From positions 1 through 19,867 of the forward strand of contig CANKEI010000015.1 in assembly GCA_947481115.1 (NCBI GenBank): a stretch of DNA of 19,867 nt, read 5' to 3'. The notes beneath the pieces were generated by a model. It searched no databases. It was not told the DNA's origin and saw only the letters and a list, made by a program, of their open reading frames with translations. Made by a program: the position numbers and the translations under genes. This document shows, in pieces, positions 1 through 7,175 of the stretch (position 1 is its first letter; each line of letters starts with the position of its first letter). Origin of the DNA: a bacterium (GTDB lineage: Bacteria > Babelota > Babeliae > Babelales > JABDEC01).

Positions 1-180
1 AATGTCTATCTTAATCACATCAGATGCGTCTTTTACGCTTATGGCATGCTGCAATTAATTATGAAACGGTTTAAGTTAGATTCAGCAGAAGCTGCTTTGC
101 GAAAGGTCCAAGCCTTGAAATTTAAATTACAAGAATCTGCTTTATTCGATCAGATCAGCTTATTGGTGAATTATGCATAA
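1..180 (+). CDS. 3' end of an upstream gene, possibly a transposase C-terminus
   Basis: The frame is open from base 1 to a TAA at 178-180, giving the last 59 residues of a protein that begins outside the window. The fragment opens with NVYLNHIRCVFYAYGMLQL and ends in a helical, leucine- and lysine-rich tail. The pattern of a conserved His followed by a hydrophobic helix, then a short charged helix, recalls the C-terminus of DDE transposases of the IS4/IS1634 type, but the fragment is too short to be sure. No terminal inverted repeat is obvious after the stop. It could equally be the end of an unrelated cytoplasmic protein. Confidence 0.4.
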   Translation, partial: NVYLNHIRCVFYAYGMLQLIMKRFKLDSAEAALRKVQALKFKLQESALFDQISLLVNYA

Positions 181-336
181 GTCCTGTTAAAAAACTATTG
201 CTTTGCTTAATGCGAATCTGTTACTTTAAGTTTAACTGGTCAATAAAGCCAATTTAATCGAGTATTGCGCCAGTAAATTGATTTTTCAATAACGGTTATA
301 TTTTAACTAAATTTTAACTAATAAGATGGAGTTTTT

Positions 337-1134
337 ATGTTAAATGTTACTAAAACCAGACTAAAGTTAGCGCTAAACCCAGTTTTCTTGCTGGCAAGTC
401 TCATGCTGCTTAATCATGGCTGGTTAAATGCTGCAGCTGATAAAGTAGGTATTTCTGAGGAAGCATTTAGGCGAGAGCAACTTATTACAGCTCAAAATAA
501 TCTCGACCGGGCTTTTAGGGAGGCGGTTAAAATTGGTGATGAGATTGCTGTTGCGAAGGCTCTAGAAGCTGGCGCTAATGTCGATACTACTGATGTCGCC
601 GATAGAGAGTATGCCAGATTTACAGCACTGATAAATGCCGCTCAAAATGGTCGTAAAGAGCTAGTAACGCAGTTGATAGCTGCTGGTGCTGATGTGAATG
701 CAGAGGATTTTATACGATGGACGGCATTGATGTATGCAGCTAGAAATGGTCATACAGAGATCGTAGCGCAATTGATAACTGCTGGTGCTGATGTAAATGC
801 GAGAGACGGTTCATTAGGTTCAGCTCTGATGACAGCTGCTGGAAATGGTCATGCAAAGGTTGTAGCGCAGTTAATAGCTGCTGGTGCTGATGCGTATGCG
901 CGTGATCATTGGGGAAGGACAGCATTGATGTATGCAGCTAAAAATGGTCATGCAGCGGTTGTAGCGCAGTTAATAGCTGCTGGTGCTGGAGTGATTTTTG
1001 TAGACGCTGCTAGTCATAGAACTTTGGCTATAAATATGGTAGATAAAACCGGCGCTACAGCATTGATGCATGCAACTAATAATGATCATGCAGCGGTCGC
1101 AAAACTGTTAGAAGCAGCAGGTGCTATGATTTGA
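337..1134 (+). CDS. Secreted ankyrin-repeat protein
   Basis: This is a 265-residue protein with a signal-peptide-like N-terminus: basic residues at 6-10, a hydrophobic core at about 15-30 and AAA near 32-34. It is followed by about six ankyrin repeats (roughly 58-86, 95-124, 128-157, 161-190, 194-223 and 239-264), recognisable by TALMYAARNGH and VAQLIAAGADVNARD signatures spaced 33 residues apart. An irregular stretch of about 15 residues separates repeats 5 and 6. Ankyrin repeats bind proteins; in host-associated bacteria, exported ankyrin proteins often act on host targets, which is inference here. The start is supported by GGAG five bases upstream of the ATG. The gene stands alone and runs into the terminator at 1214. 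Repeats 4 and 5 are nearly identical at DNA level, indicating recent duplication or conversion. Confidence 0.9.
   Translation: MLNVTKTRLKLALNPVFLLASLMLLNHGWLNAAADKVGISEEAFRREQLITAQNNLDRAFREAVKIGDEIAVAKALEAGANVDTTDVADREYARFTALINAAQNGRKELVTQLIAAGADVNAEDFIRWTALMYAARNGHTEIVAQLITAGADVNARDGSLGSALMTAAGNGHAKVVAQLIAAGADAYARDHWGRTALMYAAKNGHAAVVAQLIAAGAGVIFVDAASHRTLAINMVDKTGATALMHATNNDHAAVAKLLEAAGAMI
843..988 (+). repeat. Near-identical 47-bp ankyrin repeat copies, period 99 bp
   Basis: Bases 843-889 and 942-988 match at 45 of 47 positions and are offset by exactly 99 bp (33 codons). Synonymous positions are conserved as well as coding ones, so this reflects recent duplication or gene conversion rather than protein-level constraint alone. 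Such units can expand or contract by slippage or recombination. Confidence 0.8.
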
Positions 1135-1213
1135 GATAAAACGAACTCAAAAGCTGCTTTTTTATAAACAGTATTATTAGCAATAAATAGATTATTTTGG
1201 TGTTGATAAAAAA

Positions 1214-1246
1214 CAAAAGCGCTCTCCTTCTAAGAGAGCGCTTTTG
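1214..1246. terminator. Bidirectional rho-independent terminator
   Basis: A perfect 13-bp stem (CAAAAGCGCTCTC paired with GAGAGCGCTTTTG) encloses a 7-base loop, CTTCTAA. The plus strand continues with TTTG, and the minus strand reads into a T-rich tract (TTTTGTTTTTTA). It lies between the convergent ankyrin gene (ends 1134) and the SPFH gene (ends 1258), so it can end transcription from both sides. Confidence 0.9.
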
Positions 1247-1257
1247 TTTGCAAAATT

Positions 1258-2265
1258 TTAGTCAACTTTAGCTTGTTCAAAAAGTGTTTTTATCCCAGCC
1301 AAAGAGCCCATTAGACCACTAGCCTCATATGGCACAACTACTAGTTTGCCAGCACCAGATTTGGTTAACTCTGGCAACACTTTAATATAGCCCATGGCAA
1401 TTAAGTAAGCTTGTGGGTCGACGCCTTTAGGCAACGCTTCGCGTAATGCTTGAATCGCACCAGCTTCAGCTTCAGCTAATTTAACTCGAGCTACAGCTTC
1501 TGAATCAGCAGCAATAATACGAGCTTGCGCTGTACCTTCAGCTCTTAAAATATCAGATTGACGTTGACCTTCAGCATCTAAAATTTCAGCAAACTTTTTA
1601 CCTTCAGCTTCTAAAATTACAGCTCTGCGGTCGCGCTCAGCACGCATCTGTTTTTCCATCGCATGACGAATATCAGCTGGCGGACTAACTTCTTGTAATT
1701 CTACGCGATTAATCTTAACGCCCCACTTATCTGTAGCTTCGTCTAAAATTAAACGTAATCTGCTATTAATCTCATCACGTGAAGCCAGTGTTTGATCTAA
1801 ATCCATGGCACCAATTACGTTTCTAAGCGTAGTCTGCGTTAATTTTTCAATCGCTTCTGGTAGATTAGCAACTTCATAAATTGCCGCTTTAGGATCAGTA
1901 ATTTGATAATATAATAGCGCACTGATTTCCATAGTGACGTTATCTTTGGTAATTACATTTTGCTTGGGGAAATCGTAAACTGATTCACGCAAATCGATTC
2001 TATCAAATGCTTGGGCTATTCTTTGATAATGGCCACGTACGTCAATCGCCCGGACATAAGTCCAAATTGCTACTCTTGGACGTTCAATAAATGGAATCAC
2101 AAAATGCAAACCGGGCCCGAGCACACGATCATAAGAACCTAAGCGTTCAATTACAATGGCTTGCGCTTGTTGAATCAAATAAAAAGATTTTGCTAAAAAT
2201 ACCAACGTAAACAACGCAACAAAGCCCGTTAATATATAAATTAAGATAGTCATATCAGTTAACAT
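1258..2265 (-). CDS. SPFH/stomatin-family membrane protein (paraslipin, QmcA-like)
   Basis: This 335-residue protein begins with one membrane segment (about 7-28). An SPFH/band-7 domain follows, with the family signatures LGSYDRVLGPGLHFVIPF, DFPKQNVITKDNVT, LTQTTLRNVIGAMDLD and WGVKINRVELQEVSPP. A long helical region then carries repeated ILxAEG units (about 215-265). Paraslipins form large membrane-anchored oligomers thought to organise membrane microdomains and to influence proteolysis; the precise role here is unknown. Its partner nfeD lies 67 bp upstream on the same strand, the usual SPFH-NfeD pairing. The first ATG at 2265 was kept; the second at 2253 is also possible, and neither has a strong ribosome binding site. 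The length is close to the family norm. Confidence 0.93.
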   Translation of the reverse strand: MLTDMTILIYILTGFVALFTLVFLAKSFYLIQQAQAIVIERLGSYDRVLGPGLHFVIPFIERPRVAIWTYVRAIDVRGHYQRIAQAFDRIDLRESVYDFPKQNVITKDNVTMEISALLYYQITDPKAAIYEVANLPEAIEKLTQTTLRNVIGAMDLDQTLASRDEINSRLRLILDEATDKWGVKINRVELQEVSPPADIRHAMEKQMRAERDRRAVILEAEGKKFAEILDAEGQRQSDILRAEGTAQARIIAADSEAVARVKLAEAEAGAIQALREALPKGVDPQAYLIAMGYIKVLPELTKSGAGKLVVVPYEASGLMGSLAGIKTLFEQAKVD

Positions 2266-2294
2266 AATTATTCTTTCGCGAAATTATATTTTAA

Positions 2295-2324
2295 TACGTT
2301 CGTGGTGAGTTGCATCGAACCATA
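2295..2324. repeat. Dispersed palindromic repeat, copy A (intergenic)
   Basis: This 30-bp element lies between nfeD and the SPFH gene. It begins TACGTTCGTGGTGAGT and ends ATCGAACCATA, so its ends form an imperfect inverted repeat (GTTCG/CGAAC). Both ends recur in the transketolase gene at 5967-6008 (same orientation) and 5881-5932 (opposite orientation). Copy A lacks the 11-12 central bases present in the 5967-6008 copy. It has the look of a small dispersed palindromic element. Confidence 0.7.
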
Positions 2325-2332
2325 AGCCGCAA

Positions 2333-2782
2333 TTATTCCCACACTTTTACAATCACGTGACAACCTTTGGTACCAGTTACCAACACCTCTTGTCCAACAA
2401 TAATAGTTTGTCCGGCAACTGCTTTAGCTAACCAAATTTCGCCATCAATTTTTACATAACCAGCCTGCTGATCATTTATTTCAGCTAATACTAAACCCAG
2501 TTTGCCAACTAACGCATAAACATTAGTCTGCCCAAGTGATTTATTAAAAAATTTGCCTAAACTTTGCAGATACCACCGGGTTAAAATAATTCCGATAATC
2601 GCTACTCCGACAAAAACCGCTAACTGGTAGCCCAATTCTGGTGTCATAAAAGTCGCACTTGCCGCACTAAAAGCACCTAGTGCTATCGATAGAAATAGTA
2701 ATAATCCAGGATGTCCAAGCTCTAAGAGTACTAAAATTAGTCCCAAAAAACTCCAGACTATAAAATTAATTGTAAATTCCAT
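2333..2782 (-). CDS. NfeD-like membrane protein
   Basis: This is a short-form NfeD protein of 149 residues. It has two or three hydrophobic segments in the N-terminal half (an ELGHPGLLLFLSIALGAF segment, then a second around VFVGVAIIGIIL), followed by a soluble C-terminal domain of about 60 residues with the OB-fold pattern LVGKLGLVLAEI, GYVKIDGEIWLAKA and VLVTGTKG. Short NfeD proteins partner SPFH proteins such as the one encoded just downstream, and the two are probably co-transcribed. The ATG at 2782 was chosen over the in-frame TTG at 2788 because AGGGG lies six bases before the ATG. Confidence 0.9.
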   Translation of the reverse strand: MEFTINFIVWSFLGLILVLLELGHPGLLLFLSIALGAFSAASATFMTPELGYQLAVFVGVAIIGIILTRWYLQSLGKFFNKSLGQTNVYALVGKLGLVLAEINDQQAGYVKIDGEIWLAKAVAGQTIIVGQEVLVTGTKGCHVIVKVWE

Positions 2783-2910
2783 AAACAACCCCTAATTAAA
2801 AAATTTAGAGCCAAGACTTAGCTTACTTTGAACTTTTAACATGTTTATAACTATACCAGATTCAGTGTTTTTGCATATCTGTGGCCCGAAACTTGCTTAA
2901 ATAAGAACTT

Positions 2911-2939
2911 TTGATAACTTTAAGTTAAACCATTAAATT
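2911..2939 (+). promoter_or_regulatory. Candidate sigma-70-type promoter for the 2961 gene
   Basis: TTGATA (2911-2916) and TAAATT (2934-2939) are separated by 17 bases. They lie just upstream of the ribosome binding site TTGGAG and the ATG at 2961. The match to consensus is moderate, and AT-rich sequence makes chance matches common. Confidence 0.35.
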
Positions 2940-2960
2940 ATTGATATTTGGAGTCTTTAG

Positions 2961-4025
2961 ATGCTATCTGCCAATCGCAGCCTAAATTTTTTACTAAATT
3001 TAGCTATTTTTACACTTTTTATTAGCCCTATCAACAACCAAGAGTCGCAAGTTACTAAAAATCCCATGGAACAAGTTAAACTCGAATTCCAGATATTACG
3101 CGCTAAAAATAACCTTTGTGCTAGATCTAAGATCGAGCAGACTACAATCACTGAGCGAAATTGTTCAACGCTTTTTTATGCCATCGCTGATATATTTAAC
3201 CCAACCTGTGGGCGTAAACTACCATACTGCCGACGTAAACTAATAATGCCAGCGATTTATGTAACCAACTATCTTAAATCTGCAGCCAATCAGCGTGCTT
3301 TTTTAAAATATGACATCCACAATCGTGTACTAACTATTGATCAAACGCTCTTAGAGACATTAACTTTATCAGAGTTCAAATTACTGCTAGAGCATGAACT
3401 TAACTTTGCTGAAATCGATGCTGAATATTATCTAGACAATCATCGCAGTGGCTGGAAATCTTGCTTAAAGGGCTTTGCGCTTGGTCTAGCGGCACCATTT
3501 TTAGCCATATTTATCTTACCAGCAATCTTAGCTTTAAAACTTTCGACTAAGCAAACCATTCAATGGACACCATTGGGCACAGCTGTACTATTTGCTAGCA
3601 TACTTACGCCACTTTGGATAACTACGGCACTTACTTGTCATGCAGACATGCTGTTTTTTTTAGCTTTTATGACGGAATTTGCAGCTTTATTTGTGGTGAT
3701 CGAAATAATTGTTTGTATAATCGCATGCTATTTTTTTCACGCTAAAACTACTGCTAAATTCTCAGAAATTAAACGAATCCCATATTGTCCTAATCCAGAA
3801 TTGGTGGCCCCGATCTTAAATAATTTAACGCAAAATTGTGCCGAGCATAAAACTGCTAAGTTCGACAACTGGCTAAATAAACGTAAAGAACATTTAGAAT
3901 TTGTGTCCTATGGCTATCATAAACAACAAGAACAAATTGCTCTATCTCAAGCTATCGAAGCCCAATTTCACGTAGATATAAATCAAGTAGATCTAGATAT
4001 ACCAGTAGCAGCTGTCGCTATTTAG
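2961..4025 (+). CDS. M48-peptidase-like membrane protein with a degenerate HExxH motif
   Basis: The protein has 354 residues with a hydrophobic N-terminus (about 8-24). Its middle region follows the layout of M48 zinc metallopeptidases: AFLKYDIHNRVLTIDQTLLETL, then LSEFKLLLEHEL, where M48 proteins carry the HExxH zinc motif. Here the motif reads HELNF (145-149), so the second zinc histidine is replaced by Phe. Three or four membrane segments follow (about 170-190, 204-222 and 228-255), then a soluble C-terminal tail. The motif places it on the helix expected for M48, but without the second histidine it is probably not an active protease. The start is supported by GGAG eight bases upstream. 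An alternative is an unrelated membrane protein with a chance HEL sequence; the M48 relationship is inference. Confidence 0.6.
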   Translation: MLSANRSLNFLLNLAIFTLFISPINNQESQVTKNPMEQVKLEFQILRAKNNLCARSKIEQTTITERNCSTLFYAIADIFNPTCGRKLPYCRRKLIMPAIYVTNYLKSAANQRAFLKYDIHNRVLTIDQTLLETLTLSEFKLLLEHELNFAEIDAEYYLDNHRSGWKSCLKGFALGLAAPFLAIFILPAILALKLSTKQTIQWTPLGTAVLFASILTPLWITTALTCHADMLFFLAFMTEFAALFVVIEIIVCIIACYFFHAKTTAKFSEIKRIPYCPNPELVAPILNNLTQNCAEHKTAKFDNWLNKRKEHLEFVSYGYHKQQEQIALSQAIEAQFHVDINQVDLDIPVAAVAI

Positions 4026-4201
4026 AAACTTAAAACATAATTTTTATAAAATAATTTAAAACGACTCGGAACCTGCAGGACTAGAGCAAAGTGTATTGAC
4101 GCCAGCTTAAAAAAACTAAAGTAAGTTCGATTTGCGCTACAACTTAACTAGTAATATGCTACAGTTTAGGTACTTTTATAAAAAAAATTAAAGAGTGACC
4201 G

Positions 4202-4495
4202 ATGGCTGAAATTGAACACAAAGACAATATTATTAAAATTATTACGGCTTTTTACCCCAATGCTAAAATCTATCTATTTGGCTCATTTGCACGTGGCGAA
4301 GAACGAGCATCTTCGGATATTGATGTAGCTATAGACGTTGGCAAACGACTAGGTATTCATGAGTATATGTTCTTAGTAAATCTGCTAGATGCTCTCCCTT
4401 TAACTAGAAAAATTGATTTAGTAGATATTAATCGTGTAGTTGATGATGCCATGAAAACCAACATAAAAAAGGACGGAATCTTATGGAAAGACTAA
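4202..4495 (+). CDS. mntA: MntA-type minimal nucleotidyltransferase (antitoxin)
   Basis: This 97-residue minimal nucleotidyltransferase carries GSFARG and, ten residues after the GS (27-28), the metal-binding DID (39-41), giving the family pattern GSx10DxD. A third Asp is present at 72 in KIDLVD. In studied MntA/HepT pairs, the MntA protein AMPylates a tyrosine of the HEPN partner and neutralises its RNase activity. The partner gene follows directly and overlaps by 13 bases, which implies translational coupling. A ribosome binding site is only weakly visible (AGAGTG). All catalytic residues appear intact, so the antitoxin is probably functional. Confidence 0.9.
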   Translation: MAEIEHKDNIIKIITAFYPNAKIYLFGSFARGEERASSDIDVAIDVGKRLGIHEYMFLVNLLDALPLTRKIDLVDINRVVDDAMKTNIKKDGILWKD

Positions 4496-4920
4496 AAAAA
4501 AAGTTATTTAGTTTTCAAAAAGCCTACAATGCGCTGGAACGTGCTATCGCTACTCATGCTAAATTTATCGCACAAGATCCTAACTTGGTCGATCCTGATA
4601 TCACAGATTCTTTGATGACCAGCGTAGTTAAAAATTTCGAATTATCCTATGAAACTGGCTGGAAGTTTTTAAAACAGGTTTTATCTGACGTATATAACAT
4701 AGAAGCTAACTCGCCTAAAAGTGTTTTCCAAGCTTGCCTTAAACAAGGGATTTTGCCCGAATTGATAACTGATCAATTGGCGCTATTAGCTGAGACACGC
4801 AATTTAACTGCACACATGTATGATCAGGTCATTGCCCAAGAAGTAAATTCAGATATCGATCAACATTATGCTGTTTTAGGTCAAATATTAGAGCTAATAA
4901 AACTGCCTGAAGAAAGTTAA
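4483..4920 (+). CDS. hepT: HepT/HI0074-type HEPN-domain protein (toxin)
   Basis: This 145-residue all-helical protein belongs to the nucleotidyltransferase substrate-binding (HI0074) family. The FELSYETGWKFLKQ and SPKSVFQACLKQGIL segments are typical of the family. The active-site motif R-x4-H-x-Y is present as RNLTAHMY (R106, H111, Y113), which combines the HEPN RNase residues with the tyrosine that the partner nucleotidyltransferase modifies. The start lies inside the end of the mntA-like gene (13-base overlap). The gene ends at the base before the stop of the convergent transketolase gene, with no room for a separate terminator. The role as a toxin is known for related pairs and inferred here. 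Confidence 0.88.
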   Translation: MERLKKKLFSFQKAYNALERAIATHAKFIAQDPNLVDPDITDSLMTSVVKNFELSYETGWKFLKQVLSDVYNIEANSPKSVFQACLKQGILPELITDQLALLAETRNLTAHMYDQVIAQEVNSDIDQHYAVLGQILELIKLPEES

Positions 4921-6867
4921 CTAATTTATAAAATTTTTTACGGCAGCCACAATTGCTTGTGAGTCAATTTTAAATATGGCTAATAACTCTGCAGGCTTAC
5001 CAGATCTAGGCAAATCTAACACTGCTAAATTATATGTTTTAATCCCAGTATTAATTACCACAGAGTTGACGGCTTCGCCAAGACCACCGGCTAAGTAGTG
5101 ATCTTCGATGGTGATAATTTTATGACCTGCTTGCTGCGCGCTACTAATTAATAACTCATGATCTAGTGGCTTAATCGAATATAAATCTATGACAGTTGCA
5201 AAAATATTAGCTAACTTTAAAATTTCATAAGCTTGCAACGCTTCATGTAACGTAATCCCAGCGGCAACTAGACAAACTTGATCTTGTTTACTCTGGCGTA
5301 AAATTTTAGCACCACCGATTTCAAATTCTTCAGAGCTAGGATAAATTACCGGTGTCGCTGCTCTAGTAGTACGCAAATAACTTATTCCAGTATTATAATT
5401 CGCCATTAATAGACCAAGTTTATAGCAACTAACAGCGTCAGACGGGTAAAAAATAATCGACTCGGGAATAGTTCTAAACATCGCTAAATCTTCTAGCGCC
5501 ATTTGCGATGGTCCATCTTCACCAATTGAAACACCGCAGTGTGATCCCACTAATCTTAATGGCGATTTACCAATGGCAGCCATGCGAATCTGATCAAATG
5601 CTCGTGTAAAAAATACTCCGAAAGTCGAAATAAATGGTATTTTGTGACGTGCTGCTAAACCGACCCCCATACTAATCATATTTTGCTCAGCAATAAAACA
5701 CTGGATAAATTTAGCTGGATCAACTTGCTCTAGCTTTTCAGCATAAGTTGAATTTTTCACCTCGGCATCTAAGCTAACTAAATTTGGCACCTGCGTTGCT
5801 AGGTCAACTAAAAGATCGCCATAAACTTGACGAGTCGCAATCTTGGTATTTAGTTGATAGGTTTGGAGTGTACTTGTGTTTATGGTTCGATAAAATTTAT
5901 CGCTGCGCTCTAAATCATTCATCACGAACGTATCAGGAGCTAGATTATGGGGCACACTTAGGCCTGTACGTTCGTGGTGAGTGTCCTGCAGGGATGTATC
6001 GAACCATCGTTGGTCGACCAATTCACCATAAATTTCTTTAAACTTAGTTTCTAGTCCCGTAATAATTCCTGGTAACTCCAAACTACTAAATGCTTTACCA
6101 TGAAAACCATTCTGATCTTCAACACCAGCAATCCCATAACCCTTGTAAGTTTTAGCAATAATCGCCACTGGTCGATCTAAGATTTTTTGAGCTTGTACAA
6201 AACCATCTAACAACAAGCTAAGATCGTGACCATCGACTGTGATTATATACCAGCCGAAAGCTTGAAATTTACCAGCTAGCTTTTCTGAATCATGCCCATC
6301 GACTGTAGTGCCAGTTTGGCCTAAGCGATTTAGATCTATAATTGCAATTAAATTATTTAATTTATAATAACTAGCTAATTCAGCCGCTTCCCAAATTGAA
6401 CCTTCAGTACACTCACTATCACCCAATAAAACATAAGTTCGAAAATCTAGTTGATCTAATTTACCAGCTAGAGCCATGCCAACGCCCACGCCAAGTCCTT
6501 GACCAAGTGAGCCAGTGGCTGCTTCAAATCTGCTAAATCTAGCTGTTGGATGCCCCTCTAAGTTAGAATTAATTTGTCGTAAAGTTAATAAATCAGCTTT
6601 AGTTAAGACCCCCACTTGTTCCCAAGCAGCGTATAAAAGCGGAGCAGCATGTCCCTTAGATAAAATAAAGCGGTCATTATTTAAATAATTAAAATTTGCT
6701 GGATCGTAGCGCATGATATCAAAAAACAGCACCGCGACAATTTCAGCAGCTGATAAACAAGAAGTCGGATGCCCCGAACCGGCTACCGTAGTAGCTTGTA
6801 GTGATAAAATTCGTAAGTTTAAAGTTTTATACGCTAAAAAAGCTAATTTGGTAGCTAAATTCGACAC
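4921..6867 (-). CDS. tkt: Transketolase, animal-type
   Basis: This full-length transketolase of 648 residues transfers two-carbon ketol units between sugar phosphates in the non-oxidative pentose phosphate pathway, using thiamine diphosphate and a divalent metal. Visible signatures include GSGHPTS (about 31-37), SKGHAAPLLYA, the cofactor segment GDSECTEG to IDLNRLGQTG (149-186), the catalytic Glu in IAEQN (394), and FFTRAFDQIRMAA with GSHCGVSIGEDGPSQMALED. NRLGQ and the GSHCGVSIGEDGPSQ region resemble the short animal-type enzymes more than the E. coli type. The start is a GTG at 6867 with AGGGG nine bases upstream. Residues about 287-329, in the linker between the cofactor and pyrimidine-binding domains, are encoded by two opposed palindromic repeats. 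The gene converges on hepT. Confidence 0.95.
   Translation of the reverse strand: MSNLATKLAFLAYKTLNLRILSLQATTVAGSGHPTSCLSAAEIVAVLFFDIMRYDPANFNYLNNDRFILSKGHAAPLLYAAWEQVGVLTKADLLTLRQINSNLEGHPTARFSRFEAATGSLGQGLGVGVGMALAGKLDQLDFRTYVLLGDSECTEGSIWEAAELASYYKLNNLIAIIDLNRLGQTGTTVDGHDSEKLAGKFQAFGWYIITVDGHDLSLLLDGFVQAQKILDRPVAIIAKTYKGYGIAGVEDQNGFHGKAFSSLELPGIITGLETKFKEIYGELVDQRWFDTSLQDTHHERTGLSVPHNLAPDTFVMNDLERSDKFYRTINTSTLQTYQLNTKIATRQVYGDLLVDLATQVPNLVSLDAEVKNSTYAEKLEQVDPAKFIQCFIAEQNMISMGVGLAARHKIPFISTFGVFFTRAFDQIRMAAIGKSPLRLVGSHCGVSIGEDGPSQMALEDLAMFRTIPESIIFYPSDAVSCYKLGLLMANYNTGISYLRTTRAATPVIYPSSEEFEIGGAKILRQSKQDQVCLVAAGITLHEALQAYEILKLANIFATVIDLYSIKPLDHELLISSAQQAGHKIITIEDHYLAGGLGEAVNSVVINTGIKTYNLAVLDLPRSGKPAELLAIFKIDSQAIVAAVKNFIN
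5881..5932 (-). repeat. Dispersed palindromic repeat, copy C (inside tkt)
   Basis: Read on the minus strand, this 52-bp copy begins TACGTTCGTGATGA and ends TATCGAACCATA, the same ends as copies A and B. The centre is different and contains its own perfect palindrome of 7-base arms around one base (CGATAAAATTTATCG on the plus strand, 5889-5903). It is translated in frame as TFVMNDLERSDKFYRTI in the transketolase linker. Confidence 0.65.
5967..6008 (+). repeat. Dispersed palindromic repeat, copy B (inside tkt)
   Basis: This 42-bp copy begins TACGTTCGTGGTGAGT and ends TGTATCGAACCATC. It matches copy A (2295-2324) at both ends but has about 11 more central bases, which contain the palindrome CCTGCAGG. 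It lies inverted relative to copy C with a 34-bp spacer, so 5881-6008 as a whole is a nested inverted repeat. On the minus strand it is translated as RWFDTSLQDTHHERT. Confidence 0.7.
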
Positions 6868-6891
6868 AGAAGAATTCCCCTAGTTACTACT

Positions 6892-7031
6892 TTTCCCGCT
6901 TACCCCGAGCGTAGTCGAGGGGGCGGAAACTAAAAATAAATTTATAAATACAATAAACAAGCTTATAAAGCTCACACAAAAAATCAATTTACTCGCAACA
7001 TCCCTCGACTACGCTCGGGACGAGCGGGAAA
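6892..7031. repeat. Inverted pair of a second dispersed repeat
   Basis: TTTCCCGCTTACCCCGAGCG and the following bases to 6922 are repeated in inverted orientation at 7001-7031, matching at 27 of 31 positions, with an 18-base identical core CCCGAGCGTAGTCGAGGG. The 78-bp spacer is AT-rich and carries no gene. The pair fills much of the 308-bp region between the divergent tkt and pentapeptide genes. GC content is far above the surroundings. The rest of that region (7032-7175) holds an isolated TATAAT at 7065-7070 without a good -35 box and the ribosome binding site of the next gene. Confidence 0.75.
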
Positions 7032-7175
7032 CATATTACAACCTAAAAAATAAAACAAAGCCCTTATAATACAAATATAAATTCTATTGCTTTCAAAATT
7101 CTTGATATTTGATTAATAGATTTTTTAGGTTAGTCCAAAATCAATAGGGGGCCAATCCGGTTAGGAATTAAAATT

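Noticed and set aside
843..988. Regularly spaced repeats considered as a CRISPR array
   Set aside because: The repeats are in-frame ankyrin codons with a 99-bp period and related spacers; no CRISPR array is visible anywhere in the window.
4132..4157. TTGCGC and TAATAT upstream of the mntA-like gene as a promoter
   Set aside because: The spacer is only 14 bases, too short for a usual sigma-70 promoter.
5986..6004. GGTTCGATACATCC on the minus strand looks like a tRNA T-arm
   Set aside because: No acceptor stem, anticodon arm or D-arm can be placed around it; it is part of the palindromic repeat inside tkt.
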